From: Candidatus Formimonas warabiya
Lineage (GTDB): Bacteria > Bacillota > Dehalobacteriia > Dehalobacteriales > Dehalobacteriaceae
Direction of reading: 5' to 3'
Assembly (NCBI RefSeq): GCF_002777255.1
Contig: NZ_CP017634.1
Span: 3,298,903-3,362,902 of the forward strand
DNA length: 64,000 bases
How positions within the stretch are numbered: position 1 is the stretch's first letter; the number at the start of each line of letters is the position of its first letter. The notes below the pieces were generated by a model. That model saw nothing but the letters and a program-made list of their open reading frames with translations. It was not told the origin of the DNA and made no database searches. The position numbers and the translations under genes are program-made. Shown here one piece after another: positions 8,021 through 15,970 of the stretch.

Positions 8021-8101
8021 GTCTGTTAATAACCAGCTAAAATTAGTTTCTCTCCTGTGTATTTCCCTGTGGAGGATAAAAAACCTGTCGGAAAATCAGT
8101 T

Positions 8102-8845
8102 TTAATACGATTTTCCCGCCGCACAGGTAACAACCCAGACAGATTTTGCCCCTTCTATCTTCAGAATCCGGGAGCAGGTTTCTATGGTAGCCCCCGTGGT
8201 ATAAATATCATCTACCAGAAGAATGTTTTTCCCCGTTACAGCCTTCACGTCTTTTACCACAAATGCAGCGCCTAAATTTTCCTGCCGGGCCTTTCTGTTC
8301 AACCCTGTCTGGGAGGGAGTATCTACAATCCGTCGTAATAAATCCGGGACAACGGGCAATTTTAACCCTGTGCCGATTTCCCGGGCCAGAAGCTCACTTT
8401 GATTATAGCCTCTTGATCTTTCTCTTTTGATATGAAGGGGTACGGGAGCCAGCACCTCCACATCATGAAATCTGGCATCCCTCTCTATGGTGCGCAACAT
8501 CAGCAATCCGAGCGGGACAGCCCATTTTGTCACACCATGATATTTGAACTGGTGAATGATGTCCCGCATGGCTCCCTCATAGGGGAAAACCGCTCTTGCT
8601 CCATCAAACCAATATTCTTTTTTTTGCCGGCAATTGATACAGCATGATCCTGTCTCGAAAACAAAAGAAGCACAATGAGCACAAGGGGGATATTTGTTTT
8701 CCATTTCCTCCAGCCGGCTCCAACACTGGCTGCAAAGGCCAGTACCATCCAACCCGCCTTCTTGTCCACAGGAAAAGCATCGATAATTCGGGAAGATCAA
8801 ATTTAACAAAGCCCGCCACCAGTCAGCACATACTAGCCGTAACAT
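8102..8845 (-). CDS. comFC: ComF-family phosphoribosyltransferase-like protein
   Basis: A 247-residue protein. Two CxxC pairs at residues 23-26 and 38-41, with further cysteines around 55-75 (CAHC, CCINC), form the N-terminal zinc region. The C-terminal half carries the PRPP-binding loop ILLVDDIYTTGAT of type I phosphoribosyltransferases. ComFC works with the ComFA helicase in DNA uptake; homologues also occur in non-competent species, so actual competence is not shown. The start has GGGGG nine bases upstream. comFA is not adjacent. The gene precedes hpf, as it does approximately in Bacillus. Confidence 0.9.
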   Translation of the reverse strand: MLRLVCADWWRALLNLIFPNYRCFSCGQEGGLDGTGLCSQCWSRLEEMENKYPPCAHCASFVFETGSCCINCRQKKEYWFDGARAVFPYEGAMRDIIHQFKYHGVTKWAVPLGLLMLRTIERDARFHDVEVLAPVPLHIKRERSRGYNQSELLAREIGTGLKLPVVPDLLRRIVDTPSQTGLNRKARQENLGAAFVVKDVKAVTGKNILLVDDIYTTGATIETCSRILKIEGAKSVWVVTCAAGKSY

Positions 8846-9017
8846 GTAAAATTCCCCCTTTTTAGATACCCATGAGCGGCATAAAATCTCCTTTTGATTT
8901 TTATACCGGTTGACTCAGGTATGAAATTACTTATTTTCTGTTCCCTGTCGATTTAAATTTCTTCCCATCAAACAATCCGACACAATACCTCTGCCCGGAT
9001 CATGACCAACAACTTTT

Positions 9018-9473
9018 TTACATGAAACTTCGCTCTTGGAACTCGGATCCCAACCGGCACTCATTGAGCAAAACAACCATTCTTTTTCGCACCAGCCTGG
9101 GCGGCTCCGGGCCGACAACAGAAAGAACACGCACATTCTCTCCCTGCCATCTCTTCATGCGTTCAAATCTTTTCCCCACCGAGGCACTGACCAGCACAAA
9201 GGGGTGCCTTTCTCTGATCGCTTTGAGAATGGATAAGGTATCATCCTCCGACTTATCGTCAATCACCATGAAGCTGAAATCACGGTAATTCCAACTTTGC
9301 AGCCGGAACACATCCCACATAATATATTCTACCGAATCTGCCGAATTTTTCAAAATTAAAATGAGAATATTCTTTTTCCCCGCCAGCTTTGCCTTACACA
9401 TGAACCAGCCGGCCACAGCCAGGATGATCCCATATCCAGCCAACACGGATAGGAAAGCAAACAGCCCCGTCAT
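9018..9473 (-). CDS. Membrane-anchored protein with a glycosyltransferase-2-like core
   Basis: The start is placed at ATG 9473 because GGGAGG lies ten bases upstream; a longer frame to 9491 lacks a site. The product has 151 residues. One N-terminal helix (LFAFLSVLAGYGIILAVAGW) is followed by a short alpha-beta segment whose RLQSWNYRDFSFMVIDDKSEDDT pattern recalls the nucleotide-binding start of GT2 glycosyltransferases. It is far shorter than a working GT2 enzyme, and no acceptor-site motif (such as ED or QxxRW) follows, so catalysis is doubtful. It lies upstream of comFC on the same strand, 172 bases away. The function is unknown. Confidence 0.55.
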   Translation of the reverse strand: MTGLFAFLSVLAGYGIILAVAGWFMCKAKLAGKKNILILILKNSADSVEYIMWDVFRLQSWNYRDFSFMVIDDKSEDDTLSILKAIRERHPFVLVSASVGKRFERMKRWQGENVRVLSVVGPEPPRLVRKRMVVLLNECRLGSEFQERSFM

Positions 9474-9544
9474 CTGCTTTTTACCTCCCATAAACGAAGT
9501 ACCATATTTTATGTATAATCTTTACCGGTTGACACATAATAGTT

Positions 9545-9565
9545 AAAAAAGCCCAAAGGGCTTTT
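9545..9565. terminator. Bidirectional terminator-like hairpin
   Basis: AAAAAAGCCC-AAA-GGGCTTTT. The same short hairpin recurs at 10013-10027, 56459-56478 and, with one change, 61813-61837, often next to GGGATTCGG or GGATCCGG words, so it may be part of a dispersed repeat as well as a terminator. Confidence 0.5.
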
Positions 9566-9645
9566 CGGGATTCGGGAAAAAGAAAAGGAAAAAATTTTTT
9601 TGTTTTGAGGTTAGGAGTACCAATTTTAAGGAAGTGACTGAAATC

Positions 9646-9798
9646 ATGGACTACGAGGTAGATAAATGCCTGATCTGCGGAAAATCATTGCGAGACTCAG
9701 ATCCTTTAGAAAATGACAGCCCGGTACTAATTGGAAAAGACCGGGAACTATGCTCTTCATGCTACAAAGATATGATAGATAATAGAAAAAAGCTCTAG
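9646..9798 (+). CDS. 50-residue protein with two CxxC pairs
   Basis: A plus-strand frame from ATG 9646 to TAG 9798. CLICGK near the N-terminus and CSSCYK near the C-terminus form a probable four-cysteine zinc site, as in small zinc-ribbon or LIM-like knuckle proteins. AGGAAG lies 11 bases upstream, which is somewhat far; an in-frame GTG at 9634 is an alternative but overlaps the ribosome site. An intrinsic terminator overlaps the stop codon, and hairpins isolate the gene on both sides, so it looks like its own transcription unit facing against its neighbours. I do not know a family. Confidence 0.6.
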   Translation: MDYEVDKCLICGKSLRDSDPLENDSPVLIGKDRELCSSCYKDMIDNRKKL

Positions 9799-9810
9799 AG
9801 AGCTTTTCTT
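9786..9810 (+). terminator. Terminator of the small CxxC gene
   Basis: AAAAAGCTC-TAGA-GAGCTTTTCTT overlaps the stop codon TAG. On the minus strand it would also end transcripts reading leftward. Confidence 0.75.
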
Positions 9811-10030
9811 CACACAAAAAGCGCCTTACCGCGCTTTATTATACTTGCAAAATTTATAAGGTCCAAAAGGTTTGAAAGTATCAGTACAACTAAGGCTTGC
9901 GCCGTCGCCAGAGGCTTGACGCAAGCCAAGTTTTCTGAGGTAGGAAGGTTCTCCTATACAGTGATTTCTATTTGACTTTCCCGGAAACCGGTACCCGGAT
10001 CCCGAGCCCGTAAAGCCCAAAGGGCTTTCC
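9811..10030. other. Gene-free stretch with several hairpins
   Basis: No convincing ORF. It holds AAAAAGCGC..GCGCTTT (9816-9837); a larger hairpin GGCTTGCG..GACGCAAGCC (9894-9927) followed by AAGTTTTC; a CCGGAAACCGGTACCCGGATCC segment belonging to a dispersed repeat (about 9978-10000); and AAAGCCC-AAA-GGGCTTT (10013-10027), which may terminate the phosphohexomutase gene. A structured RNA is possible, but none is recognised. Confidence 0.5.
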
Positions 10031-11452
10031 TTACATCTTAAAAAACGCACGCACTTCTTTTTGCATTTCCCTCATTTGCTGCTCTGAATTTGCTTCTACA
10101 TAAATCCGGAACAAGGGCTCTGTACCGGAAGCCCGGATCAATACCCAGGACCCGTCATCCAGGATCACCTTAGTTCCATCCAGAGAGATTCGTTTTGTTA
10201 CCTGGCGTCCGTTGAATACAGCAGGATCAAAGGCCCTTAACTCTTCCATAATACGGTCCTTTTCCTTCGGATCCACACAGACATCCATACGTTCACTGAC
10301 TACAGTACCAAATTCATCGGTAATCTGTTTAATTACTCCCGTAAGAGTTTTGCCGTGGATGGCCCTGATTTCCGCCATCAACAGAGTGGCCAGAATGCCG
10401 TCCTTTTCCGGAATGTGTCCCTGAATGGACAATCCCCCGCTTTCCTCTCCCCCCAAAATGCTGCCCCGTTTTCTCATGGATTCGCCAATAAATTTAAAAC
10501 CGACAGGAGTCTCTTCCGCCTGGTAGCCGAATTTTTCCGCCATGCGGTCCAACATGTGGGTAGTTGCCACGGAACGGGCCACCGGACCGCGACACTTGCG
10601 CACGTTAAGGAGATGATAGTACAGCATGTATAAAACCTTATTGGGAATTATATAGTCTCCGTTGGAGTCAATGACCCCGAAACGGTCGGCATCACCATCC
10701 AAAGCCAGCCCTAAATCCGCCCCTTCCGACAATACCCGGGATTTCAACTTGGTTAATACCCTCGCCGAAGGTTCAGGAATACTGCCTCCAAAAAGAGGAT
10801 CCCGATAATTATTAATCGTAATTACACTGCATCCTTCTTCTTCAAGAATCTGATCAAGGTAATTGATCCCGGCTCCAAACATGGGGTCAACAACGATCCG
10901 TAAATTCGCTTTACAAATGGCATCTAAATTAATCAGTTGCTTGAGATGCTTTTTATACTCCGGCATGGGGTCAAATTCCTCATAAAGGTTTTCGCTTTTG
11001 GCCGTATTTAGTGCCATCTCGTAAACTAACCCCTCATCCATCACTTTGGACAATTCGTCCTCAATTTTATTTGTAATATCCGGAAGGGCAGGTCCTGCGT
11101 ATTCAGGAATAAACTTGATCCCATTGTATTCAGGAGGGTTATGGCTCGCCGTAATCATAATCGCCCCTGCGGCATTATGGGTGGTAATGGCATAGGCGGC
11201 TACCGGTGTCGGAGTAGCCCTGTTGGCAATGTATGATTTAATGCCGTTTCCTGCCATGATTTTTCCCACTTCGGCAGCAAAATGTTCTGACAGGAAGCGG
11301 TTGTCATAGGCAATAACCACACCATTGTCTTTTAAAGGATGGTCTTGTAAAAAGGACGCAATAGCCTGAGCGACCAGTTTCACATTATCAAAGGTAAAAT
11401 TTTCTGCCATTACCGATCTCCAGCCATCCGTACCGAATTTAATCTTCCTCAT
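10031..11452 (-). CDS. Phosphoglucomutase/phosphomannomutase family enzyme
   Basis: A 473-residue alpha-D-phosphohexomutase that moves phosphate between C6 and C1 of a hexose (glucose, mannose or possibly glucosamine phosphate). All four family motifs are present: the phosphoserine loop TASHNPPEYN (Ser103), the metal loop DGDADR (252-257), the sugar loop GGEESGG (334-340) and the phosphate-binding RASGTEP (440-446). The start has AGGAGGG upstream. It is isolated from neighbours by gaps. It could feed nucleotide sugars to the wall-polymer genes that follow; the exact substrate cannot be told from sequence alone. Confidence 0.92.
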   Translation of the reverse strand: MRKIKFGTDGWRSVMAENFTFDNVKLVAQAIASFLQDHPLKDNGVVIAYDNRFLSEHFAAEVGKIMAGNGIKSYIANRATPTPVAAYAITTHNAAGAIMITASHNPPEYNGIKFIPEYAGPALPDITNKIEDELSKVMDEGLVYEMALNTAKSENLYEEFDPMPEYKKHLKQLINLDAICKANLRIVVDPMFGAGINYLDQILEEEGCSVITINNYRDPLFGGSIPEPSARVLTKLKSRVLSEGADLGLALDGDADRFGVIDSNGDYIIPNKVLYMLYYHLLNVRKCRGPVARSVATTHMLDRMAEKFGYQAEETPVGFKFIGESMRKRGSILGGEESGGLSIQGHIPEKDGILATLLMAEIRAIHGKTLTGVIKQITDEFGTVVSERMDVCVDPKEKDRIMEELRAFDPAVFNGRQVTKRISLDGTKVILDDGSWVLIRASGTEPLFRIYVEANSEQQMREMQKEVRAFFKM

Positions 11453-11794
11453 TTTACCCTCCTATTTTTGGAGTTTATTTTGCCACTCTATTCTATTTTA
11501 CCAATTAAGCCCTCAATTAACAACTTAAACTGTCAGTCGAAAGTCAAATGTCATTTATTAGTTGGGCGCTGTCCTGTCTAAGTTTCAAAAGTGAAAGATC
11601 CTTAACCGGGCTTTAAAACTTCGACAGACCTTCGACTTTGGGCTTTTGACTTTTGACTCACGCCTAAAAGGACTGCTGAATAGTTATAAAATATTTTTGC
11701 CCAAAACCGGGAAGATATCCCCTTTCAGCAGAGAAAACCTTTCCATTGCCTGTTAATAAAATGACGTATCCAAAAGATACGTCTACTGGTTTAC
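11453..11794. other. 342-base gap upstream of the phosphohexomutase
   Basis: No ORF of note. It contains inverted sets of AGTCGAAAGTCAAA and TTTTGACTTTTGACT words around 11535-11665, a long-range CTGCTGAA..TTCAGCAG pair near 11672-11735, and a terminator at 11763-11783. It probably also holds the phosphohexomutase promoter, which I could not pick out with confidence. Confidence 0.45.
11763..11783 (-). terminator. Terminator after the zinc-ribbon gene
   Basis: On the minus strand GACGTATC-TTTTG-GATACGTC is followed by ATTTTATT, 11 bases after the stop codon of the zinc-ribbon ORF. Confidence 0.75.
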
Positions 11795-11977
11795 CTAAAC
11801 TAACCGCAAATGGTTGGGAAAAATTTTTTTTCTACCGCTGTCGGCGGATTTTCTTGACTGCTCTGAAGTACTAGGAATAAAAGTAATATCTTTGCCGCAG
11901 TAAGGACAATTCCATATTCCGCGGTCACTGGCGGAATAAGACGATCGGTTACAGTTTGGACATAACTTATACGGCAA
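11795..11977 (-). CDS. 60-residue zinc-ribbon protein
   Basis: TTG 11977 is the likely start, with AAGGGGG seven bases upstream. CPNC (residues 6-9) and CPYCG (24-28) form a treble-clef or zinc-ribbon site, and the remaining tail is basic and serine-rich. It begins 17 bases after the SipW-like signal peptidase gene and shares its terminator, so the two form an operon. No function is known. Its size and lack of a signal peptide suggest a cytoplasmic protein that binds nucleic acid or protein. Confidence 0.65.
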   Translation of the reverse strand: MPYKLCPNCNRSSYSASDRGIWNCPYCGKDITFIPSTSEQSRKSADSGRKKIFPNHLRLV

Positions 11978-11994
11978 CCCCCTACCCCCTTATC

Positions 11995-12558
11995 CTAATT
12001 CATTTTTTTAACGGTTTTTTCTCCTCCTGATAACTGATAGATTACCCAGAATTCTCCTGCTATCGCCAATAGGACAGGAAGAAAAATGAACAATGCCCAT
12101 CCCAGCCTGGAATGGGAAAATTCGATCACATACCCGAGATATGGGATGGACAAGTTTACTCGTCCTACCACATTCTGTTCCGGAACAGGAGCAAAATCTC
12201 TCGTCTCGTTCGCGTCCCCTTTCGTAACAAAAAAGGTTTGCTCCCCTTCCCTTACAACCTGTATCACCCTGTGGGTAATTAATCGCCTTGTATCTTCCGT
12301 ATCCTGATAGGTAATAATCTCTCCCCTTGTGATGGTCTGTGGATCCACTCTTTTTACCACAAGGAGGGCACCGGTGTCAAAGGTAGGCCTCATGCTACCC
12401 GATAAGACAATCATCATTTTATATCCCTTAAAACTAGGCGCCTCACCCCCATTTTTCTCCTGTTGGACCAGCAGAATAATTAAAAGACTCAACACCATGA
12501 TCAGGATCAGACAAAAAAAATTTTCCGTCCAGGCTAGCACCTTTCCTTTACTGACCAA
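11995..12558 (-). CDS. Signal peptidase I, SipW/archaeal type
   Basis: A 187-residue membrane protease that cleaves signal peptides. It starts at TTG 12558 with AGGAGG nine bases upstream. A membrane helix (about 14-32) is followed by VLSGSMRPTF, with the nucleophile Ser55, and then LITHRVI, where His96 replaces the general-base lysine of ordinary bacterial signal peptidases. This places it in the ER/SipW type. A second membrane helix lies near the C-terminus (about 150-175). In Bacillus SipW processes biofilm fibre subunits; no TasA-like substrate is next to it here, so its clients could be elsewhere or include the surface proteins of this window. Confidence 0.9.
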   Translation of the reverse strand: MVSKGKVLAWTENFFCLILIMVLSLLIILLVQQEKNGGEAPSFKGYKMMIVLSGSMRPTFDTGALLVVKRVDPQTITRGEIITYQDTEDTRRLITHRVIQVVREGEQTFFVTKGDANETRDFAPVPEQNVVGRVNLSIPYLGYVIEFSHSRLGWALFIFLPVLLAIAGEFWVIYQLSGGEKTVKKMN

Positions 12559-12699
12559 CTTCTATTGCCTCCTGTTTTTTCGCCCCTAATATATCCTATC
12601 TAGGTCAGTATAACAGGAGAGGCAACAGAAACAGGCAATTCCTTGTCGAGTCTTCCTTATTTTATTTCCCCAATAATCACCCTTAATCAGACACAAAAA

Positions 12700-12722
12700 A
12701 CAGGTGATTCTTTATCACCTGT
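12700..12722. terminator. Terminator after the HEAT-repeat gene
   Basis: ACAGGTGAT-TCTTT-ATCACCTGT with A-runs on the left and TTCATTTTT on the right. On the minus strand it ends the HEAT-repeat gene 60 bases after its stop codon. Confidence 0.75.
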
Positions 12723-12782
12723 TCATTTTTCGCACATTGCCCAAAAATCTGACCGAAAAAAATCATACCTTTTGTCGAAAAA

Positions 12783-13577
12783 TCACGTCGGCCGATCCCA
12801 ATAGAATAATTTTTTAAACTCTTTCCCGCCCATACCTCTGGCCTTAGCCTGATCCAGCAAATAATCGGGATAGGGATAGACAAAAAAATGGGGCGGATCA
12901 ATTTCCGGCAAGATACTGTACCGAAAAAAACGATCAAGAACCGGATTTTCCTTCTTTACTTCCTCCCAGTAAGCCATTCCCTCTTCTAGGGAAGCAATGG
13001 CTAAAGCCAAAGCCTCAAGAATTACTTCACTTTTTACGATCCGTCCTTCCGGACTGGCCGCCCACCTGGCAATCACATCCAACGGCTCTTTTCCCCCTAA
13101 GCTGCCTAAAAGCCAGATAATTCCCCGCACCAGCAAAGGGTTATCTGTTTGACGTAAAAAAAGGGACAAGCCGGGTACCACCCTTTGGTCATGCAAAAGA
13201 TAAAGACACTCCAAGGCGCGCAGCTGCCATTCCTCTCCCGGGTTACTTCCCACAAAATCCACCAAAGGAAGGCTGATGAACCGATCCTGCAACCTGCCTA
13301 AGCAAATAAAAACACGGGAACGCACCTGGTAATCCGGATGCCTGATCAATGCCATCACCTGGGCAGCCACGCCTGATTTTCCTCTTCCCTCTTGCTCAAT
13401 TTTCTGCAATAAAAGAATAGCCAAAGGCCGTTCCGCCTGAGGCAACTGAAGCAAATAGCCCTGCACAACCTCATTGCGGTCGGGGTATTTCCCCAAATAT
13501 TCCAGAGCTTTCTTCCGTTCCCTTGGTGCGGGATCAACCAATTGACGAATCATTGTGAAGATTTCTTCATTTCCCAT
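12783..13577 (-). CDS. HEAT-like repeat protein
   Basis: A 264-residue, almost wholly helical protein. Repeated helix pairs such as MALIRHPDYQVRSRVFICLGRL and the following segments around residues 70-200 follow the HEAT/PBS-lyase repeat pattern (a hydrophobic helix, a turn with P or D, then a second helix). Such repeats make protein-binding scaffolds. There is no signal peptide or membrane helix and no catalytic motif. AAGGAG lies ten bases before the ATG. Its neighbours give little help: a signal peptidase operon follows and an SH3b protein precedes it. The partner is unknown. Confidence 0.65.
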   Translation of the reverse strand: MGNEEIFTMIRQLVDPAPRERKKALEYLGKYPDRNEVVQGYLLQLPQAERPLAILLLQKIEQEGRGKSGVAAQVMALIRHPDYQVRSRVFICLGRLQDRFISLPLVDFVGSNPGEEWQLRALECLYLLHDQRVVPGLSLFLRQTDNPLLVRGIIWLLGSLGGKEPLDVIARWAASPEGRIVKSEVILEALALAIASLEEGMAYWEEVKKENPVLDRFFRYSILPEIDPPHFFVYPYPDYLLDQAKARGMGGKEFKKLFYWDRPT

Positions 13578-13690
13578 GCTTAAAAGGCTCCTTCAAAGCT
13601 AGTGCCGGCATCTTGCCATCCCTTGTTTCAGAACAGGTTTACAGGTTTGTTCATGATTAGGTTTGTCCGTAGCACCATTTTTATGCGACA

Positions 13691-13718
13691 AAAAAATGTG
13701 GCCGGGGCCACATTTTTT
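13691..13718 (-). terminator. Terminator after the SH3b gene
   Basis: AAAAAATGTGGCC-GG-GGCCACATTTTTT is a near-perfect palindrome, active on either strand, ten bases after the SH3b stop codon. Confidence 0.85.
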
Positions 13719-13727
13719 CCCTCAAGT

Positions 13728-14228
13728 CTATTTTACTTCAACCAGCCAGTTGGCCACCCAACCTTCTTTTCCGTCTTGTAAAGTAATTTTATACCATCCA
13801 TTCTCTTCCGAAACCATGGTGGCGGTATCGCCTTTTACCAAAGTGGTCACTTTAGCATAAGTGGTCCCGGGGCCTGTCCGAATATTGGCCGAATCACCGC
13901 TTACCACGACTGTCTTTCCCTGAGCGGGAGGATTTGATGATTGGGGAAGCGTGGTTTTTCCACTCCCTTTATTGGTCCCCGTGTCACCGGACAATGCGTC
14001 TACCTCTTCTTGAAGATCATCTACCTTTGCCTGCATCTCATCCAATTTGGTCTGCAGGCTTGCCACGGTTTCACCCACAATTTTTTCTACATAGCTTTGG
14101 GCCACAAGAGGATCTCCCGCAGTGCCGGGTATCGCCCCTGCCGCTTGCACCATTTGTCCGATCACAAAACCTACCGTCAAAAAAACAATCGCAGCTACTA
14201 CCAGCAGCGCCGCCCGTCCTTTCGTCAT
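13728..14228 (-). CDS. Membrane-anchored coiled-coil SH3b-domain protein
   Basis: A 166-residue protein. An N-terminal signal anchor (LLVVAAIVFLTVGFVIGQMV) is followed by a short coiled coil (about 55-82, heptads such as LQTKLDEMQAKVDDLQEEV), a Ser/Pro/Gly linker and a C-terminal bacterial SH3 domain (about 107-165, ANIRTGPGTTYAKVTTLVKGD). SH3b domains bind peptidoglycan cross-bridges or other wall parts, so the protein probably sits at the wall-membrane interface. It starts 17 bases after the TagO/WecA gene, with AAGGAG at seven bases, and very likely shares its transcript. This suggests a role in wall-polymer assembly. Confidence 0.8.
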   Translation of the reverse strand: MTKGRAALLVVAAIVFLTVGFVIGQMVQAAGAIPGTAGDPLVAQSYVEKIVGETVASLQTKLDEMQAKVDDLQEEVDALSGDTGTNKGSGKTTLPQSSNPPAQGKTVVVSGDSANIRTGPGTTYAKVTTLVKGDTATMVSEENGWYKITLQDGKEGWVANWLVEVK

Positions 14229-14245
14229 CTCCCCACTCCTTCCTC

Positions 14246-15310
14246 TTAACCGCCGATATAATTTTTCGCCTTATTCCCATGGATACGACCAGACAGTTTT
14301 TGTCCCGTAATAATACCGATGCGGTCAGCCCCAATCAGGATCATTACTGAAATACCAATCAAAATGACGACACTTTGGGCCGTTGTGAGCATGGTCAATA
14401 AAACGGCACTGCTGCCCAGGAAGAAAGTAATGGCATAAATAACCAGTACCGTTTGTTTATGGGATAGACCCATTTCCAACAAACGATGATGCAAATGACC
14501 CTTGTCCGCTTGAAAAATGGGCCTATTATTAAAGAATCGTCTGATAATGGCAAATGAAGTATCCAATATGGGAATGCCCAGAATAACCACCGGGATAAAC
14601 AAGGAGATGACGGTAGCCCCTTTGGACAGGCCCATTACAGCCAGTGCGCCCAGAATATACCCTAAAAACAGGGACCCGCAATCGCCCATAAAAAGTTTTG
14701 CCGGATGAAAGTTAAAGCGCAAAAATCCCAAGGATGCCGCTGCCAAAAACAAAGCTAAATACACGGTCGTATAATGGCCCTGGGTCCAGGCCACGACAGC
14801 CAATGTCGCGGCGGCAATGGCAGATACCCCGGCCGCCAGTCCATCCAACCCGTCGATTAAATTCACCGCATTACTCATACCGATGACCCAAAAAACCGTC
14901 AGAGGAATGCTGAAAATATTTAAAGGAAGGATTCCCCCGGTAAAGGGATTGGTGACAAATTTTACCTGCACCCCAAAGTAAACCAGTACCAGCGCTGCCG
15001 CTATTTGTCCCAGCAGCTTTACTTTGGGAGAGATCCCCCTCATATCATCCACCAAGCCCAGGACCATAACCATGGTCCCGCTGATCAGCAAGCCCCATAC
15101 CTGGAGATTCAGTTCCCGCATCAGGAGAACCCCTACGACAAAGCCACCGTAAATGGCCACGCCGCCAATCCTGGTGATAATACCTTTGTGTACTTTTCGC
15201 TCATTAGGCTGATCCACCGCCCCAACCCGCACGGCAACTTTCATCATCACAGGGGTTAAGGCGTATGCTGCCGCAAAAGCAACAAATATGCTCAATATTA
15301 GTTTTAACAT
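14246..15310 (-). CDS. tagO: Undecaprenyl-phosphate GlcNAc-1-phosphate transferase (TagO/WecA/MraY-like)
   Basis: A 354-residue protein with ten or eleven membrane helices. It transfers a sugar-1-phosphate, usually GlcNAc, from UDP onto undecaprenyl phosphate, the first step of teichoic-acid-like and secondary wall polymers. Family motifs are the metal-binding pair at residues 88-89 (GLVDDMRG), NAVNLIDGLDGLAAG (150-161), FMGDCGSLFLGY and the histidine-rich cytoplasmic loop KGHLHHRLLEMG. It is not mraY itself, because none of the mur ligase neighbours are present. Together with TagA (52451), CsaB and LCP in this window it would make the polymer that anchors SLH proteins. Confidence 0.9.
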   Translation of the reverse strand: MLKLILSIFVAFAAAYALTPVMMKVAVRVGAVDQPNERKVHKGIITRIGGVAIYGGFVVGVLLMRELNLQVWGLLISGTMVMVLGLVDDMRGISPKVKLLGQIAAALVLVYFGVQVKFVTNPFTGGILPLNIFSIPLTVFWVIGMSNAVNLIDGLDGLAAGVSAIAAATLAVVAWTQGHYTTVYLALFLAAASLGFLRFNFHPAKLFMGDCGSLFLGYILGALAVMGLSKGATVISLFIPVVILGIPILDTSFAIIRRFFNNRPIFQADKGHLHHRLLEMGLSHKQTVLVIYAITFFLGSSAVLLTMLTTAQSVVILIGISVMILIGADRIGIITGQKLSGRIHGNKAKNYIGG

Positions 15311-15415
15311 TGTTCCCTCTCCCTGAAATTATCATTGAAACCTAAACCAAATCTAGTTTAATACCAGTAGAAAGAAAAGACAAGATAGAATTATTATAAA
15401 ATAATGCAAAAATAA

Positions 15416-15844
15416 CTAATTTTTTTGAATCGCAAACATAATTTCCCCTTCGCAGACCAATTCTCCCTCTACGGTGGCTACTGCCTTCGCCTTTCCCACG
15501 GCACTTCGGAAGTTTAGCACTTCTACTTCCAGGCGCAGAATATCACCCGGAATTACCTGCCGCCGAAAACGGAGCTTATCAATGCCGGCAAACAGGGCAA
15601 TCTTACCGGCAAATTCCGGTTTCTGCAAGACCAGGACCGCGCCTACCTGAGCCAAAGCTTCCACGATCAGTACCCCGGGCATCACCGGATAACCGGGAAA
15701 ATGGCCTTGAAAAAAAGGTTCGTTCGCCGTTACGTTTTTTTGTCCCACAATGCGCTTGTCCTCTTCCATTTCTAAAATTTTATCCACCAAAAGAAAAGGG
15801 TAGCGATGGGGCAGAATTTTTTCAATTTCTCTGATATCCAACAC
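15416..15844 (-). CDS. fabZ: 3-hydroxyacyl-[acyl-carrier-protein] dehydratase FabZ
   Basis: A 142-residue hot-dog-fold enzyme that dehydrates beta-hydroxyacyl-ACP in fatty acid elongation. The active-site helix [21 protein letters not shown] carries His48 and Glu62, and the length is normal. The start is GTG 15844 with GAGGTG five bases upstream. It stands alone between the MurJ-type flippase and the TagO-type gene rather than in a fab cluster; in many Firmicutes fabZ lies among wall-polymer genes in this way. The same strand and moderate gaps (105 and 126 bases) suggest loose co-transcription. Confidence 0.95.
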   Translation of the reverse strand: MLDIREIEKILPHRYPFLLVDKILEMEEDKRIVGQKNVTANEPFFQGHFPGYPVMPGVLIVEALAQVGAVLVLQKPEFAGKIALFAGIDKLRFRRQVIPGDILRLEVEVLNFRSAVGKAKAVATVEGELVCEGEIMFAIQKN

Positions 15845-15970
15845 GTGATCACCTCAATATTTTACTCAAGCATCAGGCGCCGGTTTTAGCCTTCCGGTAA
15901 AAACCACTTCTCCCGGAAATTAATGGACAATCATAATAATACTTCAACAAAAGATCCTATTCTCCTTTAT

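Noticed and set aside
7789..8101. Replication origin
   Set aside because: DnaA boxes are present, but there is no dnaA, dnaN, rpmH or AT-rich unwinding repeat next to them.
7789..8101. raiA-type non-coding RNA upstream of hpf
   Set aside because: The location is typical for that RNA, but I could not recognise conserved raiA RNA features; a covariance search would be needed.
9826..10050. 74-codon minus-strand frame in the gap before the phosphohexomutase
   Set aside because: It runs through several hairpins and a repeat, has unusual composition and no ribosome site.
14246..15310. mraY (lipid I synthase)
   Set aside because: The protein is of the same superfamily, but the motifs and neighbours fit the TagO/WecA branch, and the mur-dcw cluster is absent.
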